Part shown: piece after piece, positions 16,773 through 26,296 of the stretch | Layout of the letters: each line of letters starts with the position of its first letter | How positions within the stretch are numbered: position 1 is the stretch's first letter | From: G963665085 sp963665085 | GTDB taxonomy: Bacteria > Bacteroidota > Bacteroidia > Bacteroidales > JAAAOM01 | Reading direction: 5' to 3' | DNA: 64,000 nt | Assembly (NCBI GenBank): GCA_963665085.2 | Contig: CAXXXS010000001.1 | Span: 1,364,001 to 1,428,000, forward strand | Position numbers and translations under genes: made by a program | Notes under the pieces: model-generated | Told to the model about the DNA's origin: nothing | The model's database searches: none | What the model saw: only the letters and a program-made list of their open reading frames with translations

Positions 16773-18668
16773 TTAAGCTTCTGTCGTTTGATAACACTTT
16801 ACCCAGTCAATATCCATTTCTACAGGCTCTGTATAATTATTAAATTCAGAATATAATCCAGAACTTAAAGCGATATACATTGGAGTATCAGGTATTCCTT
16901 TTGTTTGTTTCGCAACAGTAATTCCGTTTATTTTCCATTCCAGATATTCAGGAGTCCACTCGAGACTATAGATATAGTATTTACTATTATACCTTGAGGT
17001 CTTTACAAGATTCACGTTTTTGTGAACATTGGGGCTTCCGTTCATCCAAAAGTTGTTAAAGCTGAGATGTTTATCAGATTTAACGATATCAATATGAGGG
17101 ACTTTTTTGTCTGAGACCATCCAGAATGCATGGTTAACAGGTTGGTGTTTGTTAAAACGAATTTTAGCTTCGAATTTTCCGTATTTTTGCCTGAAACTAT
17201 TACCTGTATTTACTACACCAGATGTAAATTCAAAATCTTTTTCTATAAAACCAACGGAAGGATCCCATGCTTTTCCTTTTACACTCTCTCTTTTTGTTAT
17301 TATTTTAAGTGCACTTTCTTCTACACGTAAGTTATTTTTGGTAACAAAATGTTTATCGCTGGCTAGGGAATAACTATCTTTAAGTAATTTATCCCCCCAG
17401 AAATAACGGGTGCACCATCTGTTTATATCAATGGTGTTATCTTTAAAATCCTCTGCAAAAGTTTCCTGCCATTTTTGAAATTCCTCGTATCGTTTGGAAT
17501 GAATATTCTTTTGATAGTATTTAACGTCTTCGTTATTTTTAAGATTATTATATTCCTCCAACATTTGTTTTTCTTCTGACTGCTCAAATTTCTTTTTTGG
17601 AGAAAGCAACATATATTTTTTTACTTCCGAAAATTCTTCTGAATTAACAAATGTTTCTAGTTTCTCAAATCGGGCAAGCTTTTCGAGCTTTTCAACTTGA
17701 TTATATGTCTCAAAATCTTTTGAATCTTTAAATTTATTATATTCTTTAAATGCTTTTGATTTTTTCAATTTAAGGTATTCCTGCTCTTTGGAATATTCAG
17801 GTGTATCCTTGAATTTTTGTGATTCTATTTTCTTTTTTGTTTGTTTAAATTCGTTTGATTTAATATACTTTTCAAGTTCCTGAAATGCTACAACTTCACC
17901 TGAATCTTTCATTTTCAGGTAATCATCATAAAACTTAGATTTTTGTAAGTTTTTATAATTTTTTATTTTTTTCGATTTAGAAAGTTCTCTGAATTTTAGA
18001 ATCTTTTGATAATCAGAATTGGTCTCTTTTTCTTCTTTTGAGAGTTGCTTTGGATTTGTAGTGTAAACAGACGATGCTGCAAATTTTTCCAAATTTTCAA
18101 ACTCTTTAAGTTCAGCAGAACCTTCAAATGACTCAAACTCTTTATATCCTGAAATTTTTATAAACTTAAAATAGTTTTGTAGCGACTGTAACTTTTTAAG
18201 TTTATTATAATCTTGAAGAGCTTTATATTCTTTTGATTGTTCGAATTTTTTCTTGGAAGGAAGAGCCATGTATTCTTTTACCTTATTAAAAGATTCTGAC
18301 TTTAGAAAAATCTCAAGTTCATTGAATTTGACTAAATCCTGTGATTTTTGCATATTCTGAAATTCAACAAGGTTTTTTGATTTTTTTACAGAATAATATG
18401 TCTTAAGATCTTTATCTTTTTTTAATTCAAGATATTCTTGTTCTTTTTTATATTCTTCCGTATCGCTGAATTTTTGAGATTCTATTTCTTCTTTACGAGT
18501 TGTAAATTCTGCTGAATTTATGAATTTGTCAAGTTCAAGAAAACGCTTTAAACCGGTTGAAGCTTCAATTTCTTTTAACTTCGACCACTCTATATTTATT
18601 TTCTCTCGAGAAGACTCTATTTTTTCAGTTGAAGGCACAAAGCCTAAAGTAATTCGCAAGCTAGCCAT
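16773..18668 (-). CDS. GH16-fold protein with duplicated helical N-terminus and lost catalytic glutamates
   Basis: A 631-residue protein without a signal peptide. Residues 20-400 are a highly charged helical region of short repeats (pattern L-x-x-Y/F-x-x-L-x-x-S). A unit of about 219 residues is duplicated: IESQKF recurs at 62 and 281, and KKKFEQS at 139 and 358. Residues 405-630 form a GH16 (laminarinase-like) jelly roll with RQKYGKFEAKIRF, HAFWM, YSLEWTPEYLEW and MDIDWVKCY. The GH16 active-site motif E-x-D-x-x-E is replaced by HIDIVK: both catalytic Glu positions (His525, Lys530) are lost and only Asp527 is kept. It is therefore probably non-hydrolytic, perhaps a binding or structural protein. 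Cell location is unclear. It is transcribed alone. Confidence 0.75.
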   Translation of the reverse strand: MASLRITLGFVPSTEKIESSREKINIEWSKLKEIEASTGLKRFLELDKFINSAEFTTRKEEIESQKFSDTEEYKKEQEYLELKKDKDLKTYYSVKKSKNLVEFQNMQKSQDLVKFNELEIFLKSESFNKVKEYMALPSKKKFEQSKEYKALQDYNKLKKLQSLQNYFKFIKISGYKEFESFEGSAELKEFENLEKFAASSVYTTNPKQLSKEEKETNSDYQKILKFRELSKSKKIKNYKNLQKSKFYDDYLKMKDSGEVVAFQELEKYIKSNEFKQTKKKIESQKFKDTPEYSKEQEYLKLKKSKAFKEYNKFKDSKDFETYNQVEKLEKLARFEKLETFVNSEEFSEVKKYMLLSPKKKFEQSEEKQMLEEYNNLKNNEDVKYYQKNIHSKRYEEFQKWQETFAEDFKDNTIDINRWCTRYFWGDKLLKDSYSLASDKHFVTKNNLRVEESALKIITKRESVKGKAWDPSVGFIEKDFEFTSGVVNTGNSFRQKYGKFEAKIRFNKHQPVNHAFWMVSDKKVPHIDIVKSDKHLSFNNFWMNGSPNVHKNVNLVKTSRYNSKYYIYSLEWTPEYLEWKINGITVAKQTKGIPDTPMYIALSSGLYSEFNNYTEPVEMDIDWVKCYQTTEA

Positions 18669-18797
18669 GTAACGACAATTTTATAAATGCATCTAACTTA
18701 TTATCCTACGTATAAAACTACAAAAAAGTTGTTTAATTGTAAAGTTCAATAAATAATTAGATTGATATTTAATAAATTATTTATCTAAAATCTTAAT

Positions 18798-19781
18798 TTA
18801 TTTGAAAAATGATTGAATATCTTCAGCAATGGTTTGTTCATTTTGATCAATCATACATTTGAAATGTTTTTTAGGGCATTCCTTAAAACCAATCTTTGAA
18901 CAGGGTCTGCATGTAAGATTTTTTATTTCATAGATTTTTGAATTTTTATCTGCTAAATAGGGATACATGCCAAACTCCGGAATGGTATTTCCCCAAAATG
19001 AAAAAATTGGTTTTTTAAAAGCTGCGGCAATATGCATAAGCCCTGTATCATTTGTTAAAATTAATTTGGCATAAGATACTAAATCTGCTGATTGATTTAT
19101 GGAGTATTTACCACAGGCATTAAAAATTTTATCTCCAACGGCCTTTTCAATTATTGATGCTTCTTCTTTATCATCAGGGCCTCCTAATAAAATAACAGGA
19201 ATATCAATAGAATTAATTATTCGAATTATTTTTTCAGGGGGGATTTTTTTTGTTTTATGCATGGCTCCGATTACCCAACCAACATAGCCATTTTTAAATT
19301 TTTCAGGAAGTTCATTAAGATTAATTTTATCTTTTTCAGGAATAAAATAATCCAAGCCCTTTCCATCATTTTTCACATCAAAAACAGAGAGTGTTTCAAA
19401 AGTGCGATCAACAATATGTTTATCAGGGAGTTTATCTATTTTTAGATTTACAATTAACCATTTCTCAAAATTGATTTTGTTAAAAGTAAAAGCTATTCTC
19501 TTTAATTTTGATTTTAGTACAGAACTTCTTAGGTTTTTATGCAGGTCAATTATATAATCGAAGTTTTCTTGTTTTAGTTCGTTTATAAGCACTTTTATGT
19601 CGGTATCTAAAACATGAACCTTGTCAAGATATGGATTGTTTTCCAGGACAGGGAGATATGTTTTTTTGCTTACATAATGAACAATGGCACCTTCTACCTG
19701 ATTTTTCAGGCATCGTATCAGAGGAGTAGTTAATACAATGTCTCCTATTGAACTAAATCGTATAATTAAAAATTTTACCAC
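18798..19781 (-). CDS. Glycosyltransferase family 9 (ADP-heptose:LPS heptosyltransferase-like)
   Basis: A 327-residue GT-B-fold enzyme. The N-terminus has FSSIGDIVLTTPLIRCL, the family start motif. The C-terminal domain has the nucleotide-sugar binding pattern, with ILLGGPDDKEEA and the GT9 signature LTNDTGLMHIAAAFKKP. A late cysteine cluster (TCRPC, ECPKKHFKC) is common in Bacteroidota homologues. It probably adds a heptose or similar sugar to the LPS core on the cytoplasmic face. It is followed by no other LPS gene here. Confidence 0.88.
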   Translation of the reverse strand: MVKFLIIRFSSIGDIVLTTPLIRCLKNQVEGAIVHYVSKKTYLPVLENNPYLDKVHVLDTDIKVLINELKQENFDYIIDLHKNLRSSVLKSKLKRIAFTFNKINFEKWLIVNLKIDKLPDKHIVDRTFETLSVFDVKNDGKGLDYFIPEKDKINLNELPEKFKNGYVGWVIGAMHKTKKIPPEKIIRIINSIDIPVILLGGPDDKEEASIIEKAVGDKIFNACGKYSINQSADLVSYAKLILTNDTGLMHIAAAFKKPIFSFWGNTIPEFGMYPYLADKNSKIYEIKNLTCRPCSKIGFKECPKKHFKCMIDQNEQTIAEDIQSFFK

Positions 19782-19822
19782 AATTGCACGAAGATAACAA
19801 TCACATTACAATATGATTGTAT

Positions 19823-20551
19823 TTAAGAATTTAATTGTTTGAAAAAAAGTAGGAGGTCGAGCCAGAATTTGTCGCTTGATTTATTTTTCTCATCTAAAAG
19901 AAAACTACCTCTCATTTGCATAGAAGACTCATAGGCGGAAAATGTTTTCAAAGAATTTGTTACTGGGGACATTAATTCTTTTGCGTATTCTGACTCATCT
20001 TTTCGGGTTCCGACAAAAACTTTTTTATCATAATTCGTTAATTCATCTTTAATTGAAATAGATGGCTTTAAATATTCTCCCGGGCTAAATGCTATTACTG
20101 ATTGTACTTTTTTATTGTTTTTTGCAGCAATAAGACAGAGCGAGGCTGAAAAGCCGCTGCCAAATAGAATTACCGGTTTTTTTGTTTTTGAATATGCATA
20201 ATCAATCGATGCCTCAATATCAGCAAGGCAATCGGCCAAACTATAATTTTTTTTGACTGATTTTATAGTTTTATTTTCGATAAAGCCGGTTTCTCCGCCT
20301 ACCCGTAAATCAACGGCTAGACAATTATATTCAAGGTTTAAAAGTCTTTCTGCAATAGTTTTATATTCACCCCTGCTAGAATTTTCCTGGTGAAAAAGTA
20401 TAACATAGGGGTTATCATTTTTCGAATAAAAAATATCAGCAAAAATCTCAACACTATCTTCAGATAAATAAGAAATAGTTCTTTTTTGAGAATTTGCTGA
20501 TTGAGCAACCAGGATTAAGAAGAAAAAAGAAATAAGAAATCGGCCAAACAT
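19823..20551 (-). CDS. Secreted alpha/beta hydrolase, dienelactone-hydrolase-like
   Basis: A 242-residue protein with a signal peptide (ending SANSQ). The alpha/beta-hydrolase fold is visible: FHQENSSRGEY after strand 3 and the nucleophile elbow GSGFSAS with the catalytic Ser. The substrate is unknown. It starts five bases after the atpC stop, so it is very likely cotranscribed with atpD-atpC, although no functional link to ATP synthase is known. Confidence 0.75.
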   Translation of the reverse strand: MFGRFLISFFFLILVAQSANSQKRTISYLSEDSVEIFADIFYSKNDNPYVILFHQENSSRGEYKTIAERLLNLEYNCLAVDLRVGGETGFIENKTIKSVKKNYSLADCLADIEASIDYAYSKTKKPVILFGSGFSASLCLIAAKNNKKVQSVIAFSPGEYLKPSISIKDELTNYDKKVFVGTRKDESEYAKELMSPVTNSLKTFSAYESSMQMRGSFLLDEKNKSSDKFWLDLLLFFKQLNS

Positions 20552-20556
20552 AGTCT

Positions 20557-20799
20557 TTAATCTTGTTCGGCCAATATAGTTATTACATTTTTATTTACCT
20601 CAACAATTCCACTCGATATTTTATAGGATGTATCAATATTATTCATATCTACAACTCTTACATCTCCTCTTTGTAACGTTGAAATGATTGGTGAGTGGTT
20701 AGCAAGAATTTGGAAAGAGCCATCTGTGCCGGGAACCTGAACAAGTTTCACTTCTCCAGAATATATTTTTTCTTTTGGGGTAATAATATCAACCGTCAT
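20557..20799 (-). CDS. atpC: ATP synthase F1 epsilon subunit (short form)
   Basis: An 80-residue epsilon subunit containing only the N-terminal beta-sandwich (TPEKIYSGEVKLVQVPGTDG and ANHSPIISTL). The C-terminal helical hairpin of the roughly 135-residue form is absent; short epsilon subunits of this kind are usual in Bacteroidota. It links the central stalk to the c-ring. The gene lies 11 bases after atpD. The alpha, gamma and Fo genes are not in the window, in line with the split ATP synthase operon of many Bacteroidota. Confidence 0.93.
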   Translation of the reverse strand: MTVDIITPKEKIYSGEVKLVQVPGTDGSFQILANHSPIISTLQRGDVRVVDMNNIDTSYKISSGIVEVNKNVITILAEQD

Positions 20800-20810
20800 T
20801 TTGTTCAGAT

Positions 20811-22325
20811 TTAATTTGCTTCAGCAAGCATTTTTTCGCCTGTTTCAATGACTTCCTCAATAGTTCCTTTCAGGTTAAATGCTGCTTCAGGATATTTATC
20901 AACTTCACCGTTCATAATCATATTGAAGCCTTTAATTGTATCTTCAATTGAAACGACGCAACCCGGAATATTTGTAAATGCTTCAGCAACATGGAAAGGC
21001 TGCGACAAGAAACGTTGTACACGGCGTGCCCTGTGAACTACTAGTTTATCTTCTTCAGAAAGTTCATCCATACCAAGGATCGCAATAATATCTTGCAATT
21101 CGTTATAGCGTTGTAATATTTCTTTTACTTTTTGTGCTGTACGGTAGTGCTCTTCTCCAACAATTTCAGGAGTTAAAATACGAGATGTTGAGTCTAATGG
21201 GTCTACCGCAGGATAGATACCTAATGATGAAATTTTTCGACTAAGAACGGTTGTAGCATCAAGGTGGGCAAAAGTTGTTGCAGGGGCTGGGTCAGTTAAG
21301 TCATCAGCAGGAACGTAAACAGCTTGTACAGATGTAATTGAACCATTTTTTGTTGATGTAATTCTTTCCTGCATTAACCCCATCTCTGTTGCCAGCGTAG
21401 GTTGATATCCTACAGCTGATGGCATACGGCCAAGAAGGGCAGAAACTTCTGATCCTGCTTGAGTAAAACGGAAAATATTATCAATAAAAAATAATATATC
21501 CCTACCACCTTCACTTTTACTTCCCGCACCATCCCTGAAAGATTCTGCAATAGATAAACCAGACAAAGCAACACTTGCACGTGCTCCAGGAGGTTCGTTC
21601 ATTTGTCCAAACACAAGTGAAATTTGAGATTTTTTAATTGCTTCGTGATCAACTTTTGAAAGATCCCAACCTCCTTCTTCCATACTTTTTTTGAAGTCTT
21701 CACCGTATGTCATTACACCAGACTCAAGCATTTCTCTTAGTAGGTCATTTCCCTCGCGGGTACGTTCTCCAACACCTGCAAAAACAGATAATCCGGAGTG
21801 TACCTTAGCAATATTATTTATTAATTCCTGGATAAGTACAGTTTTTCCAACACCTGCACCACCAAAAAGACCAATTTTTCCTCCTTTTAAATAAGGCTCA
21901 ATAAGGTCAATAACTTTAATTCCTGTGAATAATACTTCGGACTCTGTAGCTAAATCTTCAAATTTTGGAGGTGTATTATGAATATGGTAGCCACCTGTTT
22001 TATCTAATGGACCGATACCGTCTACAGGATCTCCCGTTACATTAACTAATCGGCCACGTATCTGATCTCCTACCGGAACAGTAATTTGAGCGCCTGATGC
22101 AACTACTTCCATTCCTCTTTGCAAACCATCTGTTGAATCCATCGCAATGGTTCTTACTGTATGTTCTCCAATATGTTGTTGACATTCAACAATTAACAAC
22201 TCCCCGTTTTCACGGGTAATCTCTAAGGCATCATGAATATCTGGCAATAAAGCACCTTCTTTTTCGAAACTGATGTCTATAACAGGACCAATAACCTGGA
22301 TAATTTCTCCTTTTAACTGTGCCAT
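20811..22325 (-). CDS. atpD: ATP synthase F1 beta subunit
   Basis: A 504-residue catalytic beta subunit of F1Fo ATP synthase. The Walker A loop GGAGVGKT, the catalytic Glu/Arg region GVGERTREGND, Walker B DILFFIDNI, the ATP-synthase signature PAVDPLDSTS and the DELSEED loop are all present. It makes ATP on the cytoplasmic side of the inner membrane. The length is slightly above the E. coli protein because of a small insertion around residues 200-220. It heads an atpD-atpC-hydrolase operon; no exact TAnnTTTG element is found upstream. Confidence 0.98.
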   Translation of the reverse strand: MAQLKGEIIQVIGPVIDISFEKEGALLPDIHDALEITRENGELLIVECQQHIGEHTVRTIAMDSTDGLQRGMEVVASGAQITVPVGDQIRGRLVNVTGDPVDGIGPLDKTGGYHIHNTPPKFEDLATESEVLFTGIKVIDLIEPYLKGGKIGLFGGAGVGKTVLIQELINNIAKVHSGLSVFAGVGERTREGNDLLREMLESGVMTYGEDFKKSMEEGGWDLSKVDHEAIKKSQISLVFGQMNEPPGARASVALSGLSIAESFRDGAGSKSEGGRDILFFIDNIFRFTQAGSEVSALLGRMPSAVGYQPTLATEMGLMQERITSTKNGSITSVQAVYVPADDLTDPAPATTFAHLDATTVLSRKISSLGIYPAVDPLDSTSRILTPEIVGEEHYRTAQKVKEILQRYNELQDIIAILGMDELSEEDKLVVHRARRVQRFLSQPFHVAEAFTNIPGCVVSIEDTIKGFNMIMNGEVDKYPEAAFNLKGTIEEVIETGEKMLAEAN

Positions 22326-22435
22326 CTAAAAATTATTTTTAATTATTAACCTTATCTCATAAAGTTAATAAACATTTTTCATTCAGAGATACTAGTATTG
22401 AAATAAATATTTTTATAGATGAAAAAGTAATATCT

Positions 22436-22463
22436 ACTGGACAGTTAATCCAGTGCTTTTTTT
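22436..22463 (+). terminator. Orphan hairpin plus T7 tract
   Basis: ACTGGA (22436-22441) pairs with TCCAGT (22449-22454), followed by GC and seven T. It lies between the divergent atpD and response-regulator genes in plus orientation, so it terminates no known gene. It may mark a small RNA or a leader attenuator of the downstream regulator. Confidence 0.35.
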
Positions 22464-22579
22464 AATAAATTTTGTAAAGGAGGGTGATAGGATATAATAT
22501 ATTTTTTATTGTAATTTTTAGATTTTAAAGTATCTTAGAGACGTGAAGTGAATAAGGTGCTAGCCTAATTTTTACACTC

Positions 22580-22987
22580 ATGGAGAGAAAACTTATTTTT
22601 TTTGTTGATGATGAAAAGGTTATACTAAACCTTTTAGAGTATACGTTTAGCAGCAGGGATGGCTATGAAGTAAAAACTTTTAGTTCTGGGGAGGAATGTG
22701 TTGAGCATCTTTCTATGAAGCCAAATCTTATTGTACTTGATCATATGTTAGCTAGTAAAAATGAGTCGGACTGGACAGGAATGGACGTATTAAAACGAAT
22801 AAGAGAAAAATATACAGATATCCCTGTTTTTATCCTTTCTGGTAACCAGGAGGATGATATTATAGAAAAATATTATTCAAACGGGGCAACAAAGTATATT
22901 GCTAAAAATAGTTATTTCATTGATAGTTTAATTGATGAGATTAAGAATGTGTTCTCTTCTAATAGTTCAAATCACCGAACTGTTTAG
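22580..22987 (+). CDS. Single-domain response regulator (REC)
   Basis: A 135-residue CheY-like receiver with no output domain. The acidic pocket is Asp10/Asp11, the phospho-acceptor is Asp54 (LIVLDHM), and the later Ser (ILSGN) and Lys (YIAKNSY) residues are in place. Such proteins signal by protein contact rather than DNA binding. It is followed 93 bases later by the large histidine kinase at 23081 on the same strand, which is a plausible partner. Confidence 0.9.
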   Translation: MERKLIFFVDDEKVILNLLEYTFSSRDGYEVKTFSSGEECVEHLSMKPNLIVLDHMLASKNESDWTGMDVLKRIREKYTDIPVFILSGNQEDDIIEKYYSNGATKYIAKNSYFIDSLIDEIKNVFSSNSSNHRTV

Positions 22988-23080
22988 TTAAGCTTCTCGA
23001 AATTTTTTTTATTCTTTATTAAATTTATTTATTTTCACTTGTGGTGTAATTTTAGACTAACTGTACTCTAATCCCAAAGT

Positions 23081-25504
23081 ATGCGTTTAAGTGTAAAAAT
23101 GGTAATATTGGTTTTTTTGCCTACAGCAGTGATATTTCTTTCAGCTTTGGGATTTATCAATATACGTTATAGAAATATGGCTCTTAAAGATGCTATGGAT
23201 ATAGCAGATTCCTATGCCCGGGAATATGCAAATAAGGTTCAGTCTGAGTTAAATATTGATCTAGGAGTTGCTCGAAATCTAGCAACTATTTTTTCAAATT
23301 ATGATTTACAAAATTCCGAAGTTTCTGATGCTGAAAATTCTAAAATTCTTAAGGAAGTTTTAGAAGTAAACTCCGATTATATTGCGGTATTTTTGCAATG
23401 GGAGTTAAGTTTTATTCAAAAAAAGAGTGAGCATTTACATGGCATGAGAAGTGAAAGTTTTTTTAGAACTCATGATGCAGGGATAGATTCTAGAAAAGAA
23501 TATTTAAATATTAACAATAATAGTGATACAACAGGTGGATATTATCATGTGAGGGTAAATAAAAAAGAATATGTTATTGATCCATATTTTTTCTCATATC
23601 TAGAATCACAAGCTCTTCCAAAGGAGAAACTAACAAGTGCAGATGCAGTATTAGAAACAACGATTATTGTCCCGATTCTAAAGGATAATAAATTTTTAGG
23701 ACTTACAGGTATGGATTTGCCATTATCCCATTTTCAATCAATGATTGACTCTATCAAGCCATTTAAATATAGTTATGCTTTTTTGGCTTCCAATAATGGT
23801 AAATGGGTTGCACACCCTGATACTAGCTATATTAATCAAAGATTGGCTGATGATAATCAGGAGGATAATGAAAGGTATCATTTCGAAGAAAGAATAAAAC
23901 GGGGAGAAACTTTTTCTTTTACTTCAGAACACTCAAGAATTGGAGATAGCGTATATGTTACTTTTGCACCTGTTTTTATTGGAAATTCGGAAACACCCTG
24001 GTCATTTGGGATTGTCGTTCCTGTTAAGGCAATCATGCAACAGGCAAACACACATTTAAGATTTTCTACAATAGTCGGGATTTTGGGTATAATTATACTT
24101 CTGTTGTTAATCATTTTTATATCTAATCGTGTAACAAAACCAATAACCGAAGCCACAAATAAGTTAAGGAGTTTATCATTGGGAGAGATTTTTGCTTCAA
24201 AAATTGAGGAAGCAAATACCTATGATGAAATCGGAGAGATGACCCGTTCTGTTAATACATTAATTGAAGCATTAAACAGGATTGCAAAATTTGCCACTGA
24301 AATTGGCAAAGAAAATTTAGATGAGGATTATCAGTTATTAGGAGAATACGATATTTTGGGGCATACATTAATCCAGATGCGAAATAACATTAGAAATACG
24401 AATAGTGAATTAAAAAAATTATCGATTGTTGCTTGTCGAACAGATACAGCCGTAGTAATCATGACTTCGGAGGGAGTAATAGAGTGGGCTAATGAAGCCC
24501 TAAAAAATATATACGGATATTCACTATCTGAGGTAACAGGAAAAAATATAATGTATATTAGTCATAACCCGGATATTCCAAAATTTATCCATGAATGTAT
24601 TCAGAAGAAATCATCTGTGATTTACCAAACAAATGCAAAAACTAAACAGGGAGAAAGGACCTGGGTTCAGACAACGATTACTCCTATTATGGATAATGGT
24701 GAAATTACAAGACTTGTAGCTATTGATTCTGATATTAATGATGTTAAGGCAGCAGAGAATGAGATTAGTTTACAAAAAGAAAAACTTGAAATTCAGAGAG
24801 ATAAGCTTGAACATTTAAATGCGATGAAGGATAAATTTTTCACAATTATTGCGCATGATATGAAGAATCCTTTTGCTTCTTTATTGTCTATTACTCAGTC
24901 ATTATCAGAAGCATTTAATGATATATCAAAGGAAGAGTTTCAATTTTATCTAAAGCGGGTATTTAAATCAACAGAACTTTTACATGAACTCCTTGATAAT
25001 TTGTTGCAATGGGCTAATTCACAAACGGGTAGGATAGATTACACGCCTGTTCAATTTAATTTATCGGAGGTGGTTAATAAGAATATACAGCTACTAAATA
25101 TTTTTTCAGAAAAGAAAGAAATAGATATTATTTCAAATGTTTCGGATGCTATCGAAGTGTTTGGGGATAAAAATATGATTACTACAGTTATCAGAAACTT
25201 GGTTAATAATAGTATAAAGTTTACTCCAGAAGGAGGTTCTGTTAGAATAGAAGCAAATAAGTTGGATAAAGATATTGTTGTTGAAGTACATGATACGGGT
25301 ATTGGTATTTCTGAAGAAGATCAGGATAAATTGTTTAGGATTGATGTTAAAACTAAATCAATTGGGCCGGAGGATAAACCTAGTGGAACAGGTGTTGGTT
25401 TAATCCTTTGCAAAGAATTTGTAGAACGCAACGGGGGAAAGATCTGGGTAGAAAGCGAACCCGGTAAAGGGAGTTGTTTTAAGTTTAGCTTAAAATTTGT
25501 CTAG
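23081..25504 (+). CDS. dCache-HAMP-PAS sensor histidine kinase
   Basis: An 807-residue membrane sensor. The order is TM1 (about 7-28), a periplasmic double-Cache sensor domain (about 40-320, with GYYHVRVNKKEYVIDPYF), TM2 (about 327-349), HAMP (350-400), PAS (about 445-560), a coiled coil, HisKA with phospho-acceptor His592 (IIAHDMKNPF), and HATPase_c (N-box NNLVNNSIKFTP, G1 DTGIGIS, G2 GTGVGLILCK). dCache domains usually bind small molecules such as amino acids or carboxylates, but the ligand is unknown. There is no DNA-binding response regulator next to it; the REC protein upstream is the best candidate partner. Confidence 0.9.
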   Translation: MRLSVKMVILVFLPTAVIFLSALGFINIRYRNMALKDAMDIADSYAREYANKVQSELNIDLGVARNLATIFSNYDLQNSEVSDAENSKILKEVLEVNSDYIAVFLQWELSFIQKKSEHLHGMRSESFFRTHDAGIDSRKEYLNINNNSDTTGGYYHVRVNKKEYVIDPYFFSYLESQALPKEKLTSADAVLETTIIVPILKDNKFLGLTGMDLPLSHFQSMIDSIKPFKYSYAFLASNNGKWVAHPDTSYINQRLADDNQEDNERYHFEERIKRGETFSFTSEHSRIGDSVYVTFAPVFIGNSETPWSFGIVVPVKAIMQQANTHLRFSTIVGILGIIILLLLIIFISNRVTKPITEATNKLRSLSLGEIFASKIEEANTYDEIGEMTRSVNTLIEALNRIAKFATEIGKENLDEDYQLLGEYDILGHTLIQMRNNIRNTNSELKKLSIVACRTDTAVVIMTSEGVIEWANEALKNIYGYSLSEVTGKNIMYISHNPDIPKFIHECIQKKSSVIYQTNAKTKQGERTWVQTTITPIMDNGEITRLVAIDSDINDVKAAENEISLQKEKLEIQRDKLEHLNAMKDKFFTIIAHDMKNPFASLLSITQSLSEAFNDISKEEFQFYLKRVFKSTELLHELLDNLLQWANSQTGRIDYTPVQFNLSEVVNKNIQLLNIFSEKKEIDIISNVSDAIEVFGDKNMITTVIRNLVNNSIKFTPEGGSVRIEANKLDKDIVVEVHDTGIGISEEDQDKLFRIDVKTKSIGPEDKPSGTGVGLILCKEFVERNGGKIWVESEPGKGSCFKFSLKFV

Positions 25505-25510
25505 AAAAAA

Positions 25511-25651
25511 TCATCCAACTATTTCAATTTCTTTTAACGTAAAATCAAGTTTTTCATTTAGAACGATTAGTTTATAATAGAACTCATAGTCATGCATTAT
25601 TTCATTGGTATTTAGAATTGCATTTTGGTTAATGTCTAGAAATTTCTTCAT
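25511..25651 (-). CDS. Small conserved-looking hypothetical protein, 46 aa
   Basis: A short ORF encoding a 46-residue acidic protein that begins MKKFLDINQNAILNTNEIM and ends KEIEIVG. No family is recognised. Support comes from an exact -7 element TACATTTG 23 bases upstream of the ATG and from its placement in an otherwise empty gap. It is convergent with the upstream kinase, with stops six bases apart. It could still be spurious. Confidence 0.35.
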   Translation of the reverse strand: MKKFLDINQNAILNTNEIMHDYEFYYKLIVLNEKLDFTLKEIEIVG

Positions 25652-25673
25652 AACAACTTAATTTTGTTCAAGC

Positions 25674-25681
25674 CAAATGTA
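25674..25681 (-). promoter_or_regulatory. -7 promoter element TACATTTG for the 46-aa ORF
   Basis: Exact TAnnTTTG on the minus strand, 22 bases between it and the ATG at 25651. No clear -33 element. Confidence 0.35.
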
Positions 25682-25772
25682 ATGTTGTTACTTTAATTCT
25701 ATGTTAAGTATTGATTAAGTATATGAAAGACAATTTGTTTTTATTAACAATTAATGTGTTAATAACATTGGG

Positions 25773-26296
25773 TTAAATATCATCAATGAAATAACTGCAA
25801 GGGATACCAGTTATCCCCGATTTAAGTTTAAACAACCTTCCTGCTAATGGGTATTTTTTTTGATCTGACTCACTCATGCCTTGTTGGGAGGATGTAACAT
25901 ACATAATATCAAGATTTTTCCCGCCAAAAGCAATGGAAGTTATATTTTTTGCAGGGATATTTATTTTTGTGAGCAATTTTCCTGATACAGGATCCCAGCG
26001 AGTTATACAACCGCCGCCCCACATGGCAATCCATAGCATCCCTTCAGAATCTAAAGTGCTGCCATCAGGGTATCCGAGAGAATCAGGAATAATAATAGCG
26101 TCACGAGGGTTAGATATTTTTCCTGAATTATTATCATACTTATACTCAACAACTTTTTTTGTAGGAGTATCTATATAATACATCTTTGTTTTATCTATTG
26201 ACCATGCAATACCATTTGAATTTCCAACTCTTTTACCTTTTGATTTTTACAACTTAAAATAAAAAAAAGGAGAATAAATATGTTTAAGGACTTCAT
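25773..26296 (-). pseudogene. SMP-30/gluconolactonase lipoprotein, internally deleted and frameshifted
   Basis: The left part encodes the C-terminal half of an SMP-30/gluconolactonase-like propeller (SNGIAWSIDKTKMYYIDTPT, LGYPDGSTLDSEGMLWIAMW and VTSSQQGMSE). The frame extends upstream of the ATG at 26183 but meets a stop near 26249. In another frame an intact lipoprotein start is present: ATG at 26296, sequence MKSLNIFILLFFILSCKNQ, then a stop at 26195-26197. The two pieces fit one lipoprotein gene that lost roughly 100 or more codons together with its frame. Full-length homologues are about 290-300 residues. It has no obvious pathway partner nearby. Confidence 0.7.
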
